A stretch of DNA of 18,718 nucleotides from JBHHYN01 sp046757565 (GTDB taxonomy: Bacteria; Pseudomonadota; Gammaproteobacteria; Eutrophobiales; Eutrophobiaceae): the NCBI GenBank assembly GCA_046757565.1, contig JBHHYN010000049.1:1-18718 (forward strand), read 5' to 3'. A program made the position numbers and the translations under genes. The notes beneath the pieces were generated by a model, which ran no database searches, had not been told where the DNA came from, and saw only the letters and a program-made list of their open reading frames with translations. This document shows, piece by piece, positions 6,948 through 14,771 of the stretch (position 1 is the first letter of the stretch; each line of letters starts with the position of its first letter).

Positions 6948-8066
6948 GTGTATTACATCGGCCTCATGTCCGGTACCAGTATGGATGCAGTGGATACGGC
7001 CTTGCTCGATTTCGAGAATAGTTCTTTCCAGGTAATTGAGTATACGCAATACCCCTTTCCCGAAGCGTTGCGAGCAGCGCTGAGAAAAATTACGACGCGG
7101 ACATCAATCGGAAAGATCACACGGCTGGACAGCATGCTGGGTCATCTATTTGCCGATTCTGTTTTAAGCATGATTGCACAAACGCAGATCCCGCCCCGGG
7201 AAATTGCCGCGATTGGTTGTCACGGTCAAACAGTCATGCATTTGCCACGAGACAAATATCCCCGTACTTTGCAGATCGGTGATGCCAATATCATCGCCTG
7301 CAAAACGGGTATCCGTACAGTTGCTGATTTCAGACGCATGGATATGGCTGCGGGTGGTGAAGGTGCGCCACTCGCCCCGGCATTTCACGCAAATTATTTC
7401 AGGGCGGAAGGGATCAATCGTGTGATCTTGAATATTGGAGGCATCGCCAATATTACCATCCTTGCATCGGATCCGGATGCTGCTATAACCGGTTTCGATA
7501 CCGGACCGGGTAATGGTCTGCTGGACGACTGGCATCAATTGCATCGTGGCACAGGTATGGATACAGAAGGGAACTGGGCCGGCAGCGGTAAGACCAATAA
7601 CGAATTATTAAAACATCTCCTGAATGAACCATTCTTCACTGCTCCGCCACCGAAGAGCACTGGCCGCGATTTTTTTAATCTCGATTGGCTGAATGGAAAA
7701 TTGAGTTCCTGGTGCAGGCGCCCGGCAGCGGAAGACGTACAGGCGACCCTGTTGGCACTGACAGCGCACTCAATCGCCGGCGCAATCAGGCAACACGCGC
7801 CGCATACAGACGAAATTTACATCTGCGGTGGAGGGGTGCATAACCCGTTACTCATTAAAGGACTGAAAGAACGATTGCCCGGTAAAAAAATTGAATCAAC
7901 CGAAACGCTGGGCGTCCATCCCGATGCCGTCGAAGCCGTCACCTTTGCCTGGCTGGCGAAACGCAGAGTGGACAAGCTCTCTGGAAACCTGCCTTCCGTT
8001 ACCGGTGCCGAGAAGGCAGTGATATTGGGTGCTGAATTTTACCCGGCTAACAGGGGGCAGGCTTAA
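6948..8066 (+). CDS. anmK: Anhydro-N-acetylmuramic acid kinase
   Basis: Cytoplasmic enzyme of peptidoglycan recycling: it opens and phosphorylates anhydro-MurNAc with ATP to give MurNAc-6-phosphate. The product is 372 residues, the usual length. It opens with the family signature IGLMSGTSMDAVD (4-16), and also shows GCHGQTVMH, GGIANIT, GFDTGPGN and CGGGVHNPLL, all typical. I start at GTG 6948, which gives the family N-terminus and has AGGAA 11 bases upstream; the longer open frame from 6858 overlaps the M23 gene and has an unrelated N-terminus. It is probably co-transcribed with the upstream endopeptidase, so one enzyme releases wall material and the other recycles it. Its stop overlaps the convergent symporter stop. 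Confidence 0.95.
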   Translation: MYYIGLMSGTSMDAVDTALLDFENSSFQVIEYTQYPFPEALRAALRKITTRTSIGKITRLDSMLGHLFADSVLSMIAQTQIPPREIAAIGCHGQTVMHLPRDKYPRTLQIGDANIIACKTGIRTVADFRRMDMAAGGEGAPLAPAFHANYFRAEGINRVILNIGGIANITILASDPDAAITGFDTGPGNGLLDDWHQLHRGTGMDTEGNWAGSGKTNNELLKHLLNEPFFTAPPPKSTGRDFFNLDWLNGKLSSWCRRPAAEDVQATLLALTAHSIAGAIRQHAPHTDEIYICGGGVHNPLLIKGLKERLPGKKIESTETLGVHPDAVEAVTFAWLAKRRVDKLSGNLPSVTGAEKAVILGAEFYPANRGQA

Positions 8067-9583
8067 CCTGAACCCTTTTTTTTCGAGACCAGTGCGGTCA
8101 GGACAAGTGAAGCAGCCCCGCCAAACACTGCGGCGGAGTACGGGCTTCGGGCATAAAAGGCGAACCAGCGGCCGAAACCCTCCCAGTCCGTGCCGATTAG
8201 CCAGTCACCGGAGATAATTTCAGCATGGATCAGGATAAACGTGACGGCCCCGCCCCAGAAGCCCGCCAGGGCACCGGCCCTGTTCACCCCCTGCCACAGC
8301 GAACCCAGTACCAGTGGTCCCATCAGGGCCGCAGTAAAACCACCAATCCCTATCCATACCAGCAGCACCACATTCATGTCCATGACCAACCAGGCCAGTA
8401 ATGCCGAACCAATCAGGGTGAATACCGTCACTATGCGGCTGATCAGCAGGACATTACGATCCAGCCGGGCTTGATCGCTATCGGCATGCAGGCGTGGGGC
8501 GATACTGCAGCGGTAGATGTCATTGGCAAACACCTGTGAGGTGGAGATCACCAGTCCGTCTGCTGTTGACATCACCGCCGAGAGGATGCCGATCCCCAGA
8601 AGCGCCGCCAACCAGGTCGGGAAGATGGCAATAAACAGCGCCGGCAATGCCGTATTGGCGCCACCTCCGTCAACGAGCAGGCTATCACCCAGCACGGCCC
8701 GGGCCGAGGCGCCACCCAGGGTGATCGCCGGCAGGATCAAGCCGAAGGTAAATGCCATCGCAACAAAACGGCCACGGCTGTTTTCGTCTTTCAGGGCCCA
8801 GAGTTTATTTCCAATGTGGGGGAGCAGACCTAACGGGATATGCGCCACGGTGACAGTGATCAATGACCAGATCGATGCGGTGATAGGCGCGCCGGGATGA
8901 AAACGCTGCACCAGTTTTTCATCCTGAGCCGCAAGATTATGGAGCAGGTTTTCCAACCCGCCCGTGCCAATGCCGAACAGAAAAATCACCATGATGGCCA
9001 AAGCCAACACTACCATCAGCAGACCCTGGGCGCCGTCGGTCAGAATATCGGCATGAGCACCGCCCAAAGTTACATAAATGAGTAATACCGTTGTGGTGAT
9101 CCCCAGGGCCCAGGCCTTGGAGAGCCCCAGCATCAGTTCAAACATGACTAACCCCGCCACCAGCTGACCGGCCAGATAAAACAGTAATATGAGAGAGAAA
9201 ACCGCGGCGGAAAGACGCAGTCCCTCTGACTGATAGCGCACCCCCAGGAATTCCGGGATAGAACGGGCGCCGGCCAGGTTACCGTAACGGCCGATACTCC
9301 CCTGACAGATAAGAATGCCAAAGTAGATCCCGAGTGGATAAAGAAACGCAATCCACAGCGTCGACAACCCGTAACGGTACATGAGGCCGGGAAGACCGAG
9401 AAAGGTCGCGCCACTGGCCGCTGTCGAGGCAAAGGCAAGGGCCAGTATCAACGGACCATAGCCACCTCTCGCCGTGGCAAAATCATCCGCACCCGACACC
9501 CGGCGGCTGCCCAACAGTCCGAACCCCAGCATCACGACTATATAGATGATCAGAAACAGCCACGACCAGAAATGAAGTCCCAT
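8063..9583 (-). CDS. Sodium:solute symporter family transporter
   Basis: Integral membrane protein of 506 residues, of the SSS family (SLC5-like, PutP/PanF fold), expected to import a small organic solute with sodium. About 13 hydrophobic segments span the length, starting WSWLFLIIYIVVMLGFGLLG near the N-terminus. The family-typical early stretch ALAFASTAASGATFLGLPG (about 48-66) and the signature-like GILSAVMSTADGLVISTSQV (about 335-354), with TAD in mid-protein, support the call. The start ATG is preceded by AGGGCAGG. The gene is divergent from the IorB-type gene and its stop codon overlaps that of anmK. Such symporters carry sugars, vitamins, amino acids or carboxylates; this one cannot be assigned, though proximity to IorB hints at import of a compound linked to that oxidoreductase. 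Confidence 0.9.
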   Translation of the reverse strand: MGLHFWSWLFLIIYIVVMLGFGLLGSRRVSGADDFATARGGYGPLILALAFASTAASGATFLGLPGLMYRYGLSTLWIAFLYPLGIYFGILICQGSIGRYGNLAGARSIPEFLGVRYQSEGLRLSAAVFSLILLFYLAGQLVAGLVMFELMLGLSKAWALGITTTVLLIYVTLGGAHADILTDGAQGLLMVVLALAIMVIFLFGIGTGGLENLLHNLAAQDEKLVQRFHPGAPITASIWSLITVTVAHIPLGLLPHIGNKLWALKDENSRGRFVAMAFTFGLILPAITLGGASARAVLGDSLLVDGGGANTALPALFIAIFPTWLAALLGIGILSAVMSTADGLVISTSQVFANDIYRCSIAPRLHADSDQARLDRNVLLISRIVTVFTLIGSALLAWLVMDMNVVLLVWIGIGGFTAALMGPLVLGSLWQGVNRAGALAGFWGGAVTFILIHAEIISGDWLIGTDWEGFGRWFAFYARSPYSAAVFGGAASLVLTALVSKKKGSG

Positions 9584-9768
9584 ACCTGCCCTTATTCGTA
9601 TTAAAAATTTAATTTGTTAACCGATAATCAGCCTAACTGAAATAGCTGAACTGCAAAATATCTTTTGAAATTATTGCTACAACAGTGCAACTCCAGAAAC
9701 AATTTCGTGCTAATCTCATCAGAGTACCCCCACCCGTAGATGGCGGGCGAATACCGGGAACCGGAATC

Positions 9769-11931
9769 ATGACTGCATCATCCCTCAATAATGGTGTAAA
9801 AATCAGCCGCCGCACCTTCGTTAAAGGGGCCGCCCTGGCGGGGAGCGGGCTTATCCTCACCATTCATCTGCCCGGCTGCGGCAAACAGGAACAGACTGCC
9901 CTGCAGGCGTCCGAGCTGAATGCATTCGTGCGCATTGGCACGGACGACAGCATCCGTATCGTGTTTCCCTGTTCCGAAATGGGACAGGGTTCCTCCAGCG
10001 GTTTACCCATGATCCTGGCAGAGGAGATGGAAGCAGACTGGGACAGGGTCGAGATCGTCCCATCACCCGTTGCCGATGCCTTCCGAAATCCCCGTAATAA
10101 TGCGCAAAGGACCGGGGGCAGTGGCAGTATCCGTGGCTGGTATGCGGCATTACGCGAAACGGGCGCCGCCGCCCGGGAAATGCTGATAGCGGCCGCTGCA
10201 CAGAAATTCGGCGTACCCAAATCGGAATGCCACGCTGTACGGAGCAGGATCATCCACGAGAAGAGTAAGCAATCACTACGATTCGGCCAGGTCGCTGATC
10301 TGGCCGCAACACTGGAACGTCCACCCAGTCCCGCCCTTAAATCACCCCGGGATTTCCGGCTCATAGGACATCCCATGCCACGTAAGGATATCCCTGCAAA
10401 AGTAAACGGGACGGCCGGATACGGCATCGATGTTGACCTGCCAAACATGCTTTATGCCGGCATAAAGGGCTGTCCGGCATTCGGAGGCGAACTTATCTCT
10501 TTTGATGCGAAGGCGGCTGCAGGGAAAGATGGCGTACACGCCGTCTTACCCATACCCGGTGGCATCGCCGTTGTGGCCGACAGCTACTGGCAGGCCCAGA
10601 CCGCCTTGCAGGCAATCGACATCAACTGGAACAGAGGCCCCAATGCGGGACAAAACAGTGCCCGTATCTCTGCGGATCTGGATGCAGGAACAAGGGAGGC
10701 AGGGCAACTTGTGCTGGAAAAGGGTGATGTTCTGCAGGCCATTAACCACGCGGAAAAAATTCTTGAAGCCAGGTATGAAGTGCCGTTTCTCGCCCATGCC
10801 TGTATGGAACCGGTTAACTGCACTGCTGATGTGCGCAACAATCGATGCGAAATCTGGGCGCCGACCCAAAACCCCCAGTGGTCACGTGATGTCGTGGCAA
10901 AACAGCTGGGCCTGCGCCCGGACAACGTGCTTGTCAATACCACATTGCTGGGGGGCGGTTTCGGGCGCAAGGGTGAAATTGATTTTGTACTCCAGGCGGT
11001 TGCCCTCTCCAGGGCCGTGGGCAGGCCGGTCAAACTCATCTGGAGCCGTGAGCAGGACATCCAACACGACTTTTACCGTCCTGCCACGGCCATGCGATTC
11101 CGTGCAGGATTCGATGCAGAGGGGCAGATTACCGCGCTGGACATGCGTATTGTTGCCCCATCGATCATCTCCCGATTCGATCAGAACATAGCGAAGGGTG
11201 CGGTTGACTGGGATGCCATCAAGAATATCGGCCGGCAACAACCCTATGCCTTCCCCAACATCCGGGTGGAGCATGTGCGCAAAGATCACGGTATCCCCAT
11301 CGGTTTCTGGCGCTCAGTCGGCCATTCCCAGAACGCTTTTATGCGTGAGAGCTTCATTGATGAAATGGCCCATGAGGCCGACACAGATCCCTATACCTTC
11401 CGCCGCAACTGGCTTGAACCTTCCTCGCGGGATCTGGCCGTGCTGGATCTGGCCGCAGACAAGGCCGGCTGGGGGAAATCCCTGCCGGCAGGCCATTTCC
11501 AGGGCATCGCCATGGCCGAAAGTTACGGGAGTTGGGTAGTGGAAATCGCTGAAGTCTCGATTGAAAAGGGCCTGCCCAGGGTGCATAAAGTGACAGCCGC
11601 CATCGATTGCGGGACTGCGGTCAACCCGGACTCGGTCCGGGCGCAGGTAGAAGGGGCTATCGTGTACGGCCTGACTGCCGCACTCAAGGGAGAAATCACC
11701 CTGCGCGAAGGGTGTGTTGAGCAGAGTAATTTTCATGATTACAGGATGCTGCGCATCAGTGAAATGCCGGAGGTAGCGGTGCACATTTCCGGGAGCGATG
11801 CAGCACCGGGCGGGGTGGGCGAACCCGGTACGCCACCTATTGCGCCTGCCGTCAGCAACGCCATCTTTGCCGCAACCGGCACACGCATACGGAACCTGCC
11901 GATCCTGAAACACGATCGCTTCAGGGCTTGA
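9769..11931 (+). CDS. Tat-exported molybdenum hydroxylase large subunit (IorB-type, xanthine dehydrogenase family)
   Basis: Molybdopterin-binding subunit of the xanthine dehydrogenase family, closest in layout to isoquinoline 1-oxidoreductase beta subunit and periplasmic aldehyde dehydrogenases. From ATG 9769 it has 720 residues: a Tat motif SRRTFVK (13-19), a hydrophobic stretch ending LPGC with C37 as a possible lipid-anchor cysteine, SEMGQGSSSGLP as a cofactor-contact motif, GGGFGRK (395-401) and the catalytic glutamate E685 in GGVGEPGTPP. The upstream frame to 9685 would place the Tat motif too far inside. The family normally works with a small 2Fe-2S subunit and often a cytochrome c; neither is encoded within this window. 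It diverges from the symporter. The substrate, an aldehyde or N-heterocycle, is unknown. Confidence 0.92.
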   Translation: MTASSLNNGVKISRRTFVKGAALAGSGLILTIHLPGCGKQEQTALQASELNAFVRIGTDDSIRIVFPCSEMGQGSSSGLPMILAEEMEADWDRVEIVPSPVADAFRNPRNNAQRTGGSGSIRGWYAALRETGAAAREMLIAAAAQKFGVPKSECHAVRSRIIHEKSKQSLRFGQVADLAATLERPPSPALKSPRDFRLIGHPMPRKDIPAKVNGTAGYGIDVDLPNMLYAGIKGCPAFGGELISFDAKAAAGKDGVHAVLPIPGGIAVVADSYWQAQTALQAIDINWNRGPNAGQNSARISADLDAGTREAGQLVLEKGDVLQAINHAEKILEARYEVPFLAHACMEPVNCTADVRNNRCEIWAPTQNPQWSRDVVAKQLGLRPDNVLVNTTLLGGGFGRKGEIDFVLQAVALSRAVGRPVKLIWSREQDIQHDFYRPATAMRFRAGFDAEGQITALDMRIVAPSIISRFDQNIAKGAVDWDAIKNIGRQQPYAFPNIRVEHVRKDHGIPIGFWRSVGHSQNAFMRESFIDEMAHEADTDPYTFRRNWLEPSSRDLAVLDLAADKAGWGKSLPAGHFQGIAMAESYGSWVVEIAEVSIEKGLPRVHKVTAAIDCGTAVNPDSVRAQVEGAIVYGLTAALKGEITLREGCVEQSNFHDYRMLRISEMPEVAVHISGSDAAPGGVGEPGTPPIAPAVSNAIFAATGTRIRNLPILKHDRFRA

Positions 11932-11960
11932 GTCTGCGGCCCGATTGTCCGGGCAGTAAC

Positions 11961-12602
11961 CTATGTCCGGCGCCGGCGACCCACACCAACCAGAGCCATG
12001 CTTCCCAGCATCATTAAAGCCAGAGAACCGGGTTCCGGGACACTGGCCAGGGCCGGTCCCGATCCCGGCGTTGGTGTGCTCTGATCCATAAAATCGGTGA
12101 AATTATTGCCACTGTCCGTCCCTGAGGCATCACGGGAGAGGGAGTGGCCTGCCGCCACGTCCGGGGCAGGCGCTCCCTCACCCCGGTTAAACGAGCCTGC
12201 ATCCCCATACTGAAGTGCGTCAACGGTGACGCCCATGTTGAGGAGCTGGATCGAGTCGGGACCATTCTGCCAATCCACATTGGCGGTAAAATCCCTTGCA
12301 GCAAGCACACTGCCCGAGGCCAGGTCCGTGGCGATCACCAGGATGCCGTCATTCTGGATGACCGCGCCGGTCAGGTCGATGGCTCGATAAACTGCCCCGG
12401 TAGCCCCGTTCGTACCGGTGATAGACCATCCATCCAGACCCAAACCCGGGGTGCCGAAGAGTTCGGTAAAGACATCATCTGCATCGGCGCCGGGGCCGTC
12501 ATAGAACACCTCGTTGATAAGCACGAATGGGGTTGCCGTTACTGCTCCACAGCAGCAAAGCAGGAGCATCAGGGCTGTCAGACAGTTCTGTAAGAGTTTC
12601 AT
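11961..12602 (-). CDS. PEP-CTERM protein with lamin-tail-like domain
   Basis: Exported protein of 213 residues. It has a signal peptide (MKLLQNCLTALMLLLCCC through AVTA, cleavage near residue 23), a central region starting VLINEVFYDGPGADADDVF that resembles the lamin-tail domain of secreted bacterial proteins, and a C-terminal sorting signal: VPEPGSLALMMLGSMALVG followed by the basic tail GRRRRT (about 188-213). Such proteins are processed by an exosortase, which is not encoded here, and are linked to exopolysaccharide and floc formation. A very strong AAGGAGGT ribosome site precedes the ATG. It lies 195 bases downstream of another PEP-CTERM gene on the same strand, separated by a terminator, and converges with the IorB gene 29 bases away. 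Confidence 0.92.
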   Translation of the reverse strand: MKLLQNCLTALMLLLCCCGAVTATPFVLINEVFYDGPGADADDVFTELFGTPGLGLDGWSITGTNGATGAVYRAIDLTGAVIQNDGILVIATDLASGSVLAARDFTANVDWQNGPDSIQLLNMGVTVDALQYGDAGSFNRGEGAPAPDVAAGHSLSRDASGTDSGNNFTDFMDQSTPTPGSGPALASVPEPGSLALMMLGSMALVGVGRRRRT

Positions 12603-12650
12603 GGTTACCTCCTTGTCTTGAATTGAAGTGACTTCCGGTTAATACAACAT

Positions 12651-12666
12651 TTAAAGAAACCTTTAA
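12651..12666. repeat. Perfect small palindrome upstream of PEP-CTERM gene
   Basis: TTAAAG-AAAC-CTTTAA is an inverted repeat with six-base arms, about 50 bases before the PEP-CTERM start at 12602. It could be an operator or part of the promoter region, but AT-rich palindromes of this size are common by chance. Confidence 0.3.
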
Positions 12667-12715
12667 TTGAGAAATAGCGCACCACTGCACCATTAGGAAA
12701 TTTGGATCGGCACAC

Positions 12716-12751
12716 AAAAAAAAGGCCAGGTTGGCAAAAGGCCGACTGGCC
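12716..12751 (-). terminator. Intrinsic terminator of the upstream PEP-CTERM gene
   Basis: On the minus strand GGCCAGT-C-GGC, loop CTTTT, GCC-AAC-CTGGCC forms a stem with a small internal irregularity, followed at once by eight T residues. It lies 47 bases after the stop of the PEP-CTERM gene at 12798 and ahead of the next PEP-CTERM gene, so the two genes are probably separate transcription units. Confidence 0.8.
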
Positions 12752-12797
12752 GTATGAGAGGAGATCGGATGCATCCGTGCATGGTAATGTGTCCGGG

Positions 12798-13526
12798 TTA
12801 GTTCAGAGCTTGTCCTTTATTGGGCACGAAGCGTCGCAACCCCAACCCAAGCAGGCCGAGGCCCATCAACATGAGACTGGCCGGCTCCGGCACTTCTGTT
12901 AAATGAATGCGCAGGTCATTGCCCAGATTGGTCGGGAACGCAGAGTTGTTACTGTTAAAACCACCGTTTTGGGTATCCCAGCCATTGGCGCCCCAGAGGG
13001 TCATAATCATTCCACCCTGGCCATCGGAGATAAAAGAATTGGGCCCGTTCACACCGCTACTGCAGCAGCCCAATGTGCCGGTTTGATAAAATATTTCATT
13101 CGAGGCGTCGACCGAATTGTGATAAGACAGATCGGTCCCTGCAAAGGTTACTATCAGGGAACCAAGCGTACTTAATGACAGGCCATCAGGACTAAAAGTT
13201 AAACCTAAACCAGTGCTATAAGTAACGGTCGGCCCACCGTTCGGCCCACTGTTCGGGGCAGCTCCCAGATCAAAGGTGGCGCTGAACGCGCCGGAAAAAT
13301 CATCATAAGTGCCAAGCAGGCCGCTACCGGTGATGGTGCCGAGATCGGTACCTGACATCGGGCTGGAATCGGTTGCCCTGTGAAACCCGGAGGCGCCAAA
13401 ACCTGATACACCAGCACCCGTTAACACCTGATCAATATTCCACACGGTAGCATAGGCTGAACTAGACGCCACAAATACAATAGCTAAACCTATGATTTTA
13501 TGAATATCTTTATGAAACGTCACCAT
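12798..13526 (-). CDS. PEP-CTERM protein, secreted, central domain unrecognised
   Basis: Secreted protein of about 242 residues. A basic start and hydrophobic core (DIHKIIGLAIVFVASSSAYA) form the signal peptide; the middle is rich in Gly, Ser, Thr and Asn, with a CC pair in TLGCCSSG, as in many extracellular beta-rich proteins of this group; the C-terminus has VPEPASLMLMGLGLLGLGL followed by RRF and a nine-residue tail. The start is uncertain: ATG 13526 gives a normal signal peptide and fits the candidate sigma-54 promoter, while TTG 13562 would add 12 residues; neither has a clear ribosome site. Exosortase processing is expected from the C-terminal motif. No function for the central domain can be read from sequence. 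Confidence 0.88.
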   Translation of the reverse strand: MVTFHKDIHKIIGLAIVFVASSSAYATVWNIDQVLTGAGVSGFGASGFHRATDSSPMSGTDLGTITGSGLLGTYDDFSGAFSATFDLGAAPNSGPNGGPTVTYSTGLGLTFSPDGLSLSTLGSLIVTFAGTDLSYHNSVDASNEIFYQTGTLGCCSSGVNGPNSFISDGQGGMIMTLWGANGWDTQNGGFNSNNSAFPTNLGNDLRIHLTEVPEPASLMLMGLGLLGLGLRRFVPNKGQALN

Positions 13527-13568
13527 ACTATTCACGGTCTTGAAAATATCTTTAGTATCCAAAATGAG

Positions 13569-13584
13569 GGCATTTTTTATGCCA
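13569..13584 (-). promoter_or_regulatory. Candidate sigma-54 (RpoN) promoter of the PEP-CTERM gene
   Basis: On the minus strand TGGCATAAAAAATGCC has the invariant GG and GC of -24/-12 promoters with exactly ten bases between them. It differs from consensus TGGCAC-N5-TTGC at two positions. The predicted start of transcription is near 13558, 32 bases before ATG 13526. RpoN control through PrsK/PrsR is described for PEP-CTERM genes in other bacteria. The site is also a palindrome (GGCAT/ATGCC), so a different role is possible. Confidence 0.45.
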
Positions 13585-13911
13585 TAAAATATAATTGTAA
13601 TAATATCAATAAGATATGATTTTCCTTTACGTCCAAAATAAAGAATGTTTGTAAAGATATCCGACAGTCAGAGGGACCATTTGACTACAAAATAGTAATG
13701 GGCGCCCTGTTCGATACATAAAAACGTAAGCTTAATGAAAGAATTAATATCTATAAATCAGCAGGTTATAGACAGAGGATATTTCCCTGGGGAGGCTTAT
13801 TATTGCTCTACCCCACTTGCTATCGAAACTGTAAAGAATTCCGACGCTGTCATGAAATGACGACAGGGTATGGAGCCCTGCACGCATGGATTGATACCGG
13901 CAGCCTGGAAG
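13585..13911. other. Gene-free AT-rich spacer between erpA and the PEP-CTERM gene
   Basis: About 330 bases with no convincing gene. The stretch nearest the PEP-CTERM gene is strongly AT-rich and may hold activator sites if the sigma-54 promoter is real. A small hairpin, CAGGG with CCCTG (13863-13879), lies 33 bases beyond the erpA stop but has no T-tract. A TTG-started frame at 13803 behind GGGGAGG runs into erpA antisense and is not counted as a gene. Confidence 0.6.
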
Positions 13912-14265
13912 CTACACAGAAAACGATGAACCGCAGCCACAGGTGGTGGTGGCATTGGGATTACGGATCACGAACTGGGCGCCTTCCAGACCTTCCGTGT
14001 AGTCGATCTCGGCGCCGGTAAGGTACTGGATGCTCATCGGATCGACTAACAGCTTCACTCCCCGCTTCTCGACCACGGTGTCGCCTTCGTCGAGGTTTTC
14101 ATCGAAAGTAAAACCGTATTGAAAACCGGAACAACCCCCACCGGAGATAAACACCCGTAACATCAGGGCATCGTTGTTTTCTTCTTCTATCAGGGTCTTC
14201 ACCTTGGCCGCCGCGGCCTCAGTAAAAACCAGGGGATCCGGGATCTGCTCAGCTGAATTTTGCAT
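13912..14265 (-). CDS. erpA: Iron-sulfur cluster insertion protein ErpA
   Basis: A-type Fe-S carrier that passes clusters to target enzymes, for example in isoprenoid synthesis and respiration; cytoplasmic. The 117 residues match E. coli ErpA closely, including LRVFISGGGCSGFQYGFTFD, DPMSIQYLTGAEIDYTEGLE and the C-terminal NPNATTTCGCGSSFSV. The three cluster-binding cysteines are C45, C109 and C111. It is the last gene of the argC - DUF6776 - bactofilin - erpA series and lies 81 bases after the bactofilin gene, where a promoter of its own may exist. The strong match to ErpA rather than IscA rests on the whole-length similarity. Confidence 0.97.
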   Translation of the reverse strand: MQNSAEQIPDPLVFTEAAAAKVKTLIEEENNDALMLRVFISGGGCSGFQYGFTFDENLDEGDTVVEKRGVKLLVDPMSIQYLTGAEIDYTEGLEGAQFVIRNPNATTTCGCGSSFSV

Positions 14266-14297
14266 ACGACATCACTCGACAATTAATTCCTGGCACT

Positions 14298-14326
14298 ACT
14301 ATAACGGCAATCGGGCAATAAACCAA
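14298..14326 (-). promoter_or_regulatory. Putative erpA promoter
   Basis: On the minus strand TTGGTT (14326-14321), a 17-base spacer and TATAGT (14303-14298) form a plausible sigma-70 promoter 33 bases upstream of the erpA ATG. The -10 matches five of six bases, the -35 only three or so. It would allow erpA to be expressed apart from argC. Confidence 0.4.
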
Positions 14327-14346
14327 CTGTTTTTGTCAAGTATACA

Positions 14347-14760
14347 TCACTCTGCTTCCAGCGGCTCAAGATGGCCGAGGGCCAGGGGGTTTTCTTCCGG
14401 ATTGGGGGCATGCACAAGTTTACCATTGACTTCGGCGCCTATGGCCATCTCAATGAGGTTGTAGTAGACGTTACCCGTCACGCGCGCCTTGGATGACAGC
14501 TCCACATGTTCCCCCCCATGAACGTCCCCGATGACAACACCATTGATAACGACATAGGGAACACTGACCTCACCTTCGATAGTCCCCTGCTCACTCAGTG
14601 AGAGGATGGATTTCCCGTCATTTTCCGCAATGACATTGCCCTTGATGGTGCCGTCAATATGGACTCCCCCACCGAAACGGATATCACCGAGCACCTCCGA
14701 GTGTTGGCCAATCAATGTATTAATTTTGGTGGTTCTGCGTTTACCAGCTTTACCCCACAT
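14347..14760 (-). CDS. Bactofilin (polymer-forming cytoskeletal protein)
   Basis: Bactofilin-family protein of 137 residues, expected to polymerise into filaments that scaffold wall or envelope enzymes. The core (about 13-115) is a run of short beta strands with regularly spaced Gly and hydrophobic residues, including IGQHSEVLGDIRFGGGVHID and VVINGVVIGDVHGGEHVEL, as in the beta-helical DUF583 fold. The N- and C-termini are short and polar, as usual. I start at ATG 14760, which has AGGAG eight bases upstream; the frame extends to a TTG at 14793, which would overlap the DUF6776 gene. It follows that gene by 11 bases and so is in one operon with it; its conserved place beside erpA and argC is noted in Pseudomonas. 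Confidence 0.92.
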   Translation of the reverse strand: MWGKAGKRRTTKINTLIGQHSEVLGDIRFGGGVHIDGTIKGNVIAENDGKSILSLSEQGTIEGEVSVPYVVINGVVIGDVHGGEHVELSSKARVTGNVYYNLIEMAIGAEVNGKLVHAPNPEENPLALGHLEPLEAE

Positions 14761-14771
14761 AATGACGTCTC

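Noticed and set aside
11939..11954. GCCCG-ATTGTC-CGGGC hairpin between IorB and the PEP-CTERM gene as a terminator
   Set aside because: Only five base pairs and no T-tract on either strand; not enough to call.
12144..12593. 149-codon plus-strand frame opposite the lamin-tail PEP-CTERM gene
   Set aside because: The opposite strand has signal peptide, PEP-CTERM motif and a strong ribosome site; this frame has none.
13803..14021. TTG-started 72-codon plus-strand frame behind GGGGAGG
   Set aside because: It runs antisense into the conserved end of erpA and has an Arg/Trp-rich, unstructured composition; the ribosome-like site is probably chance.
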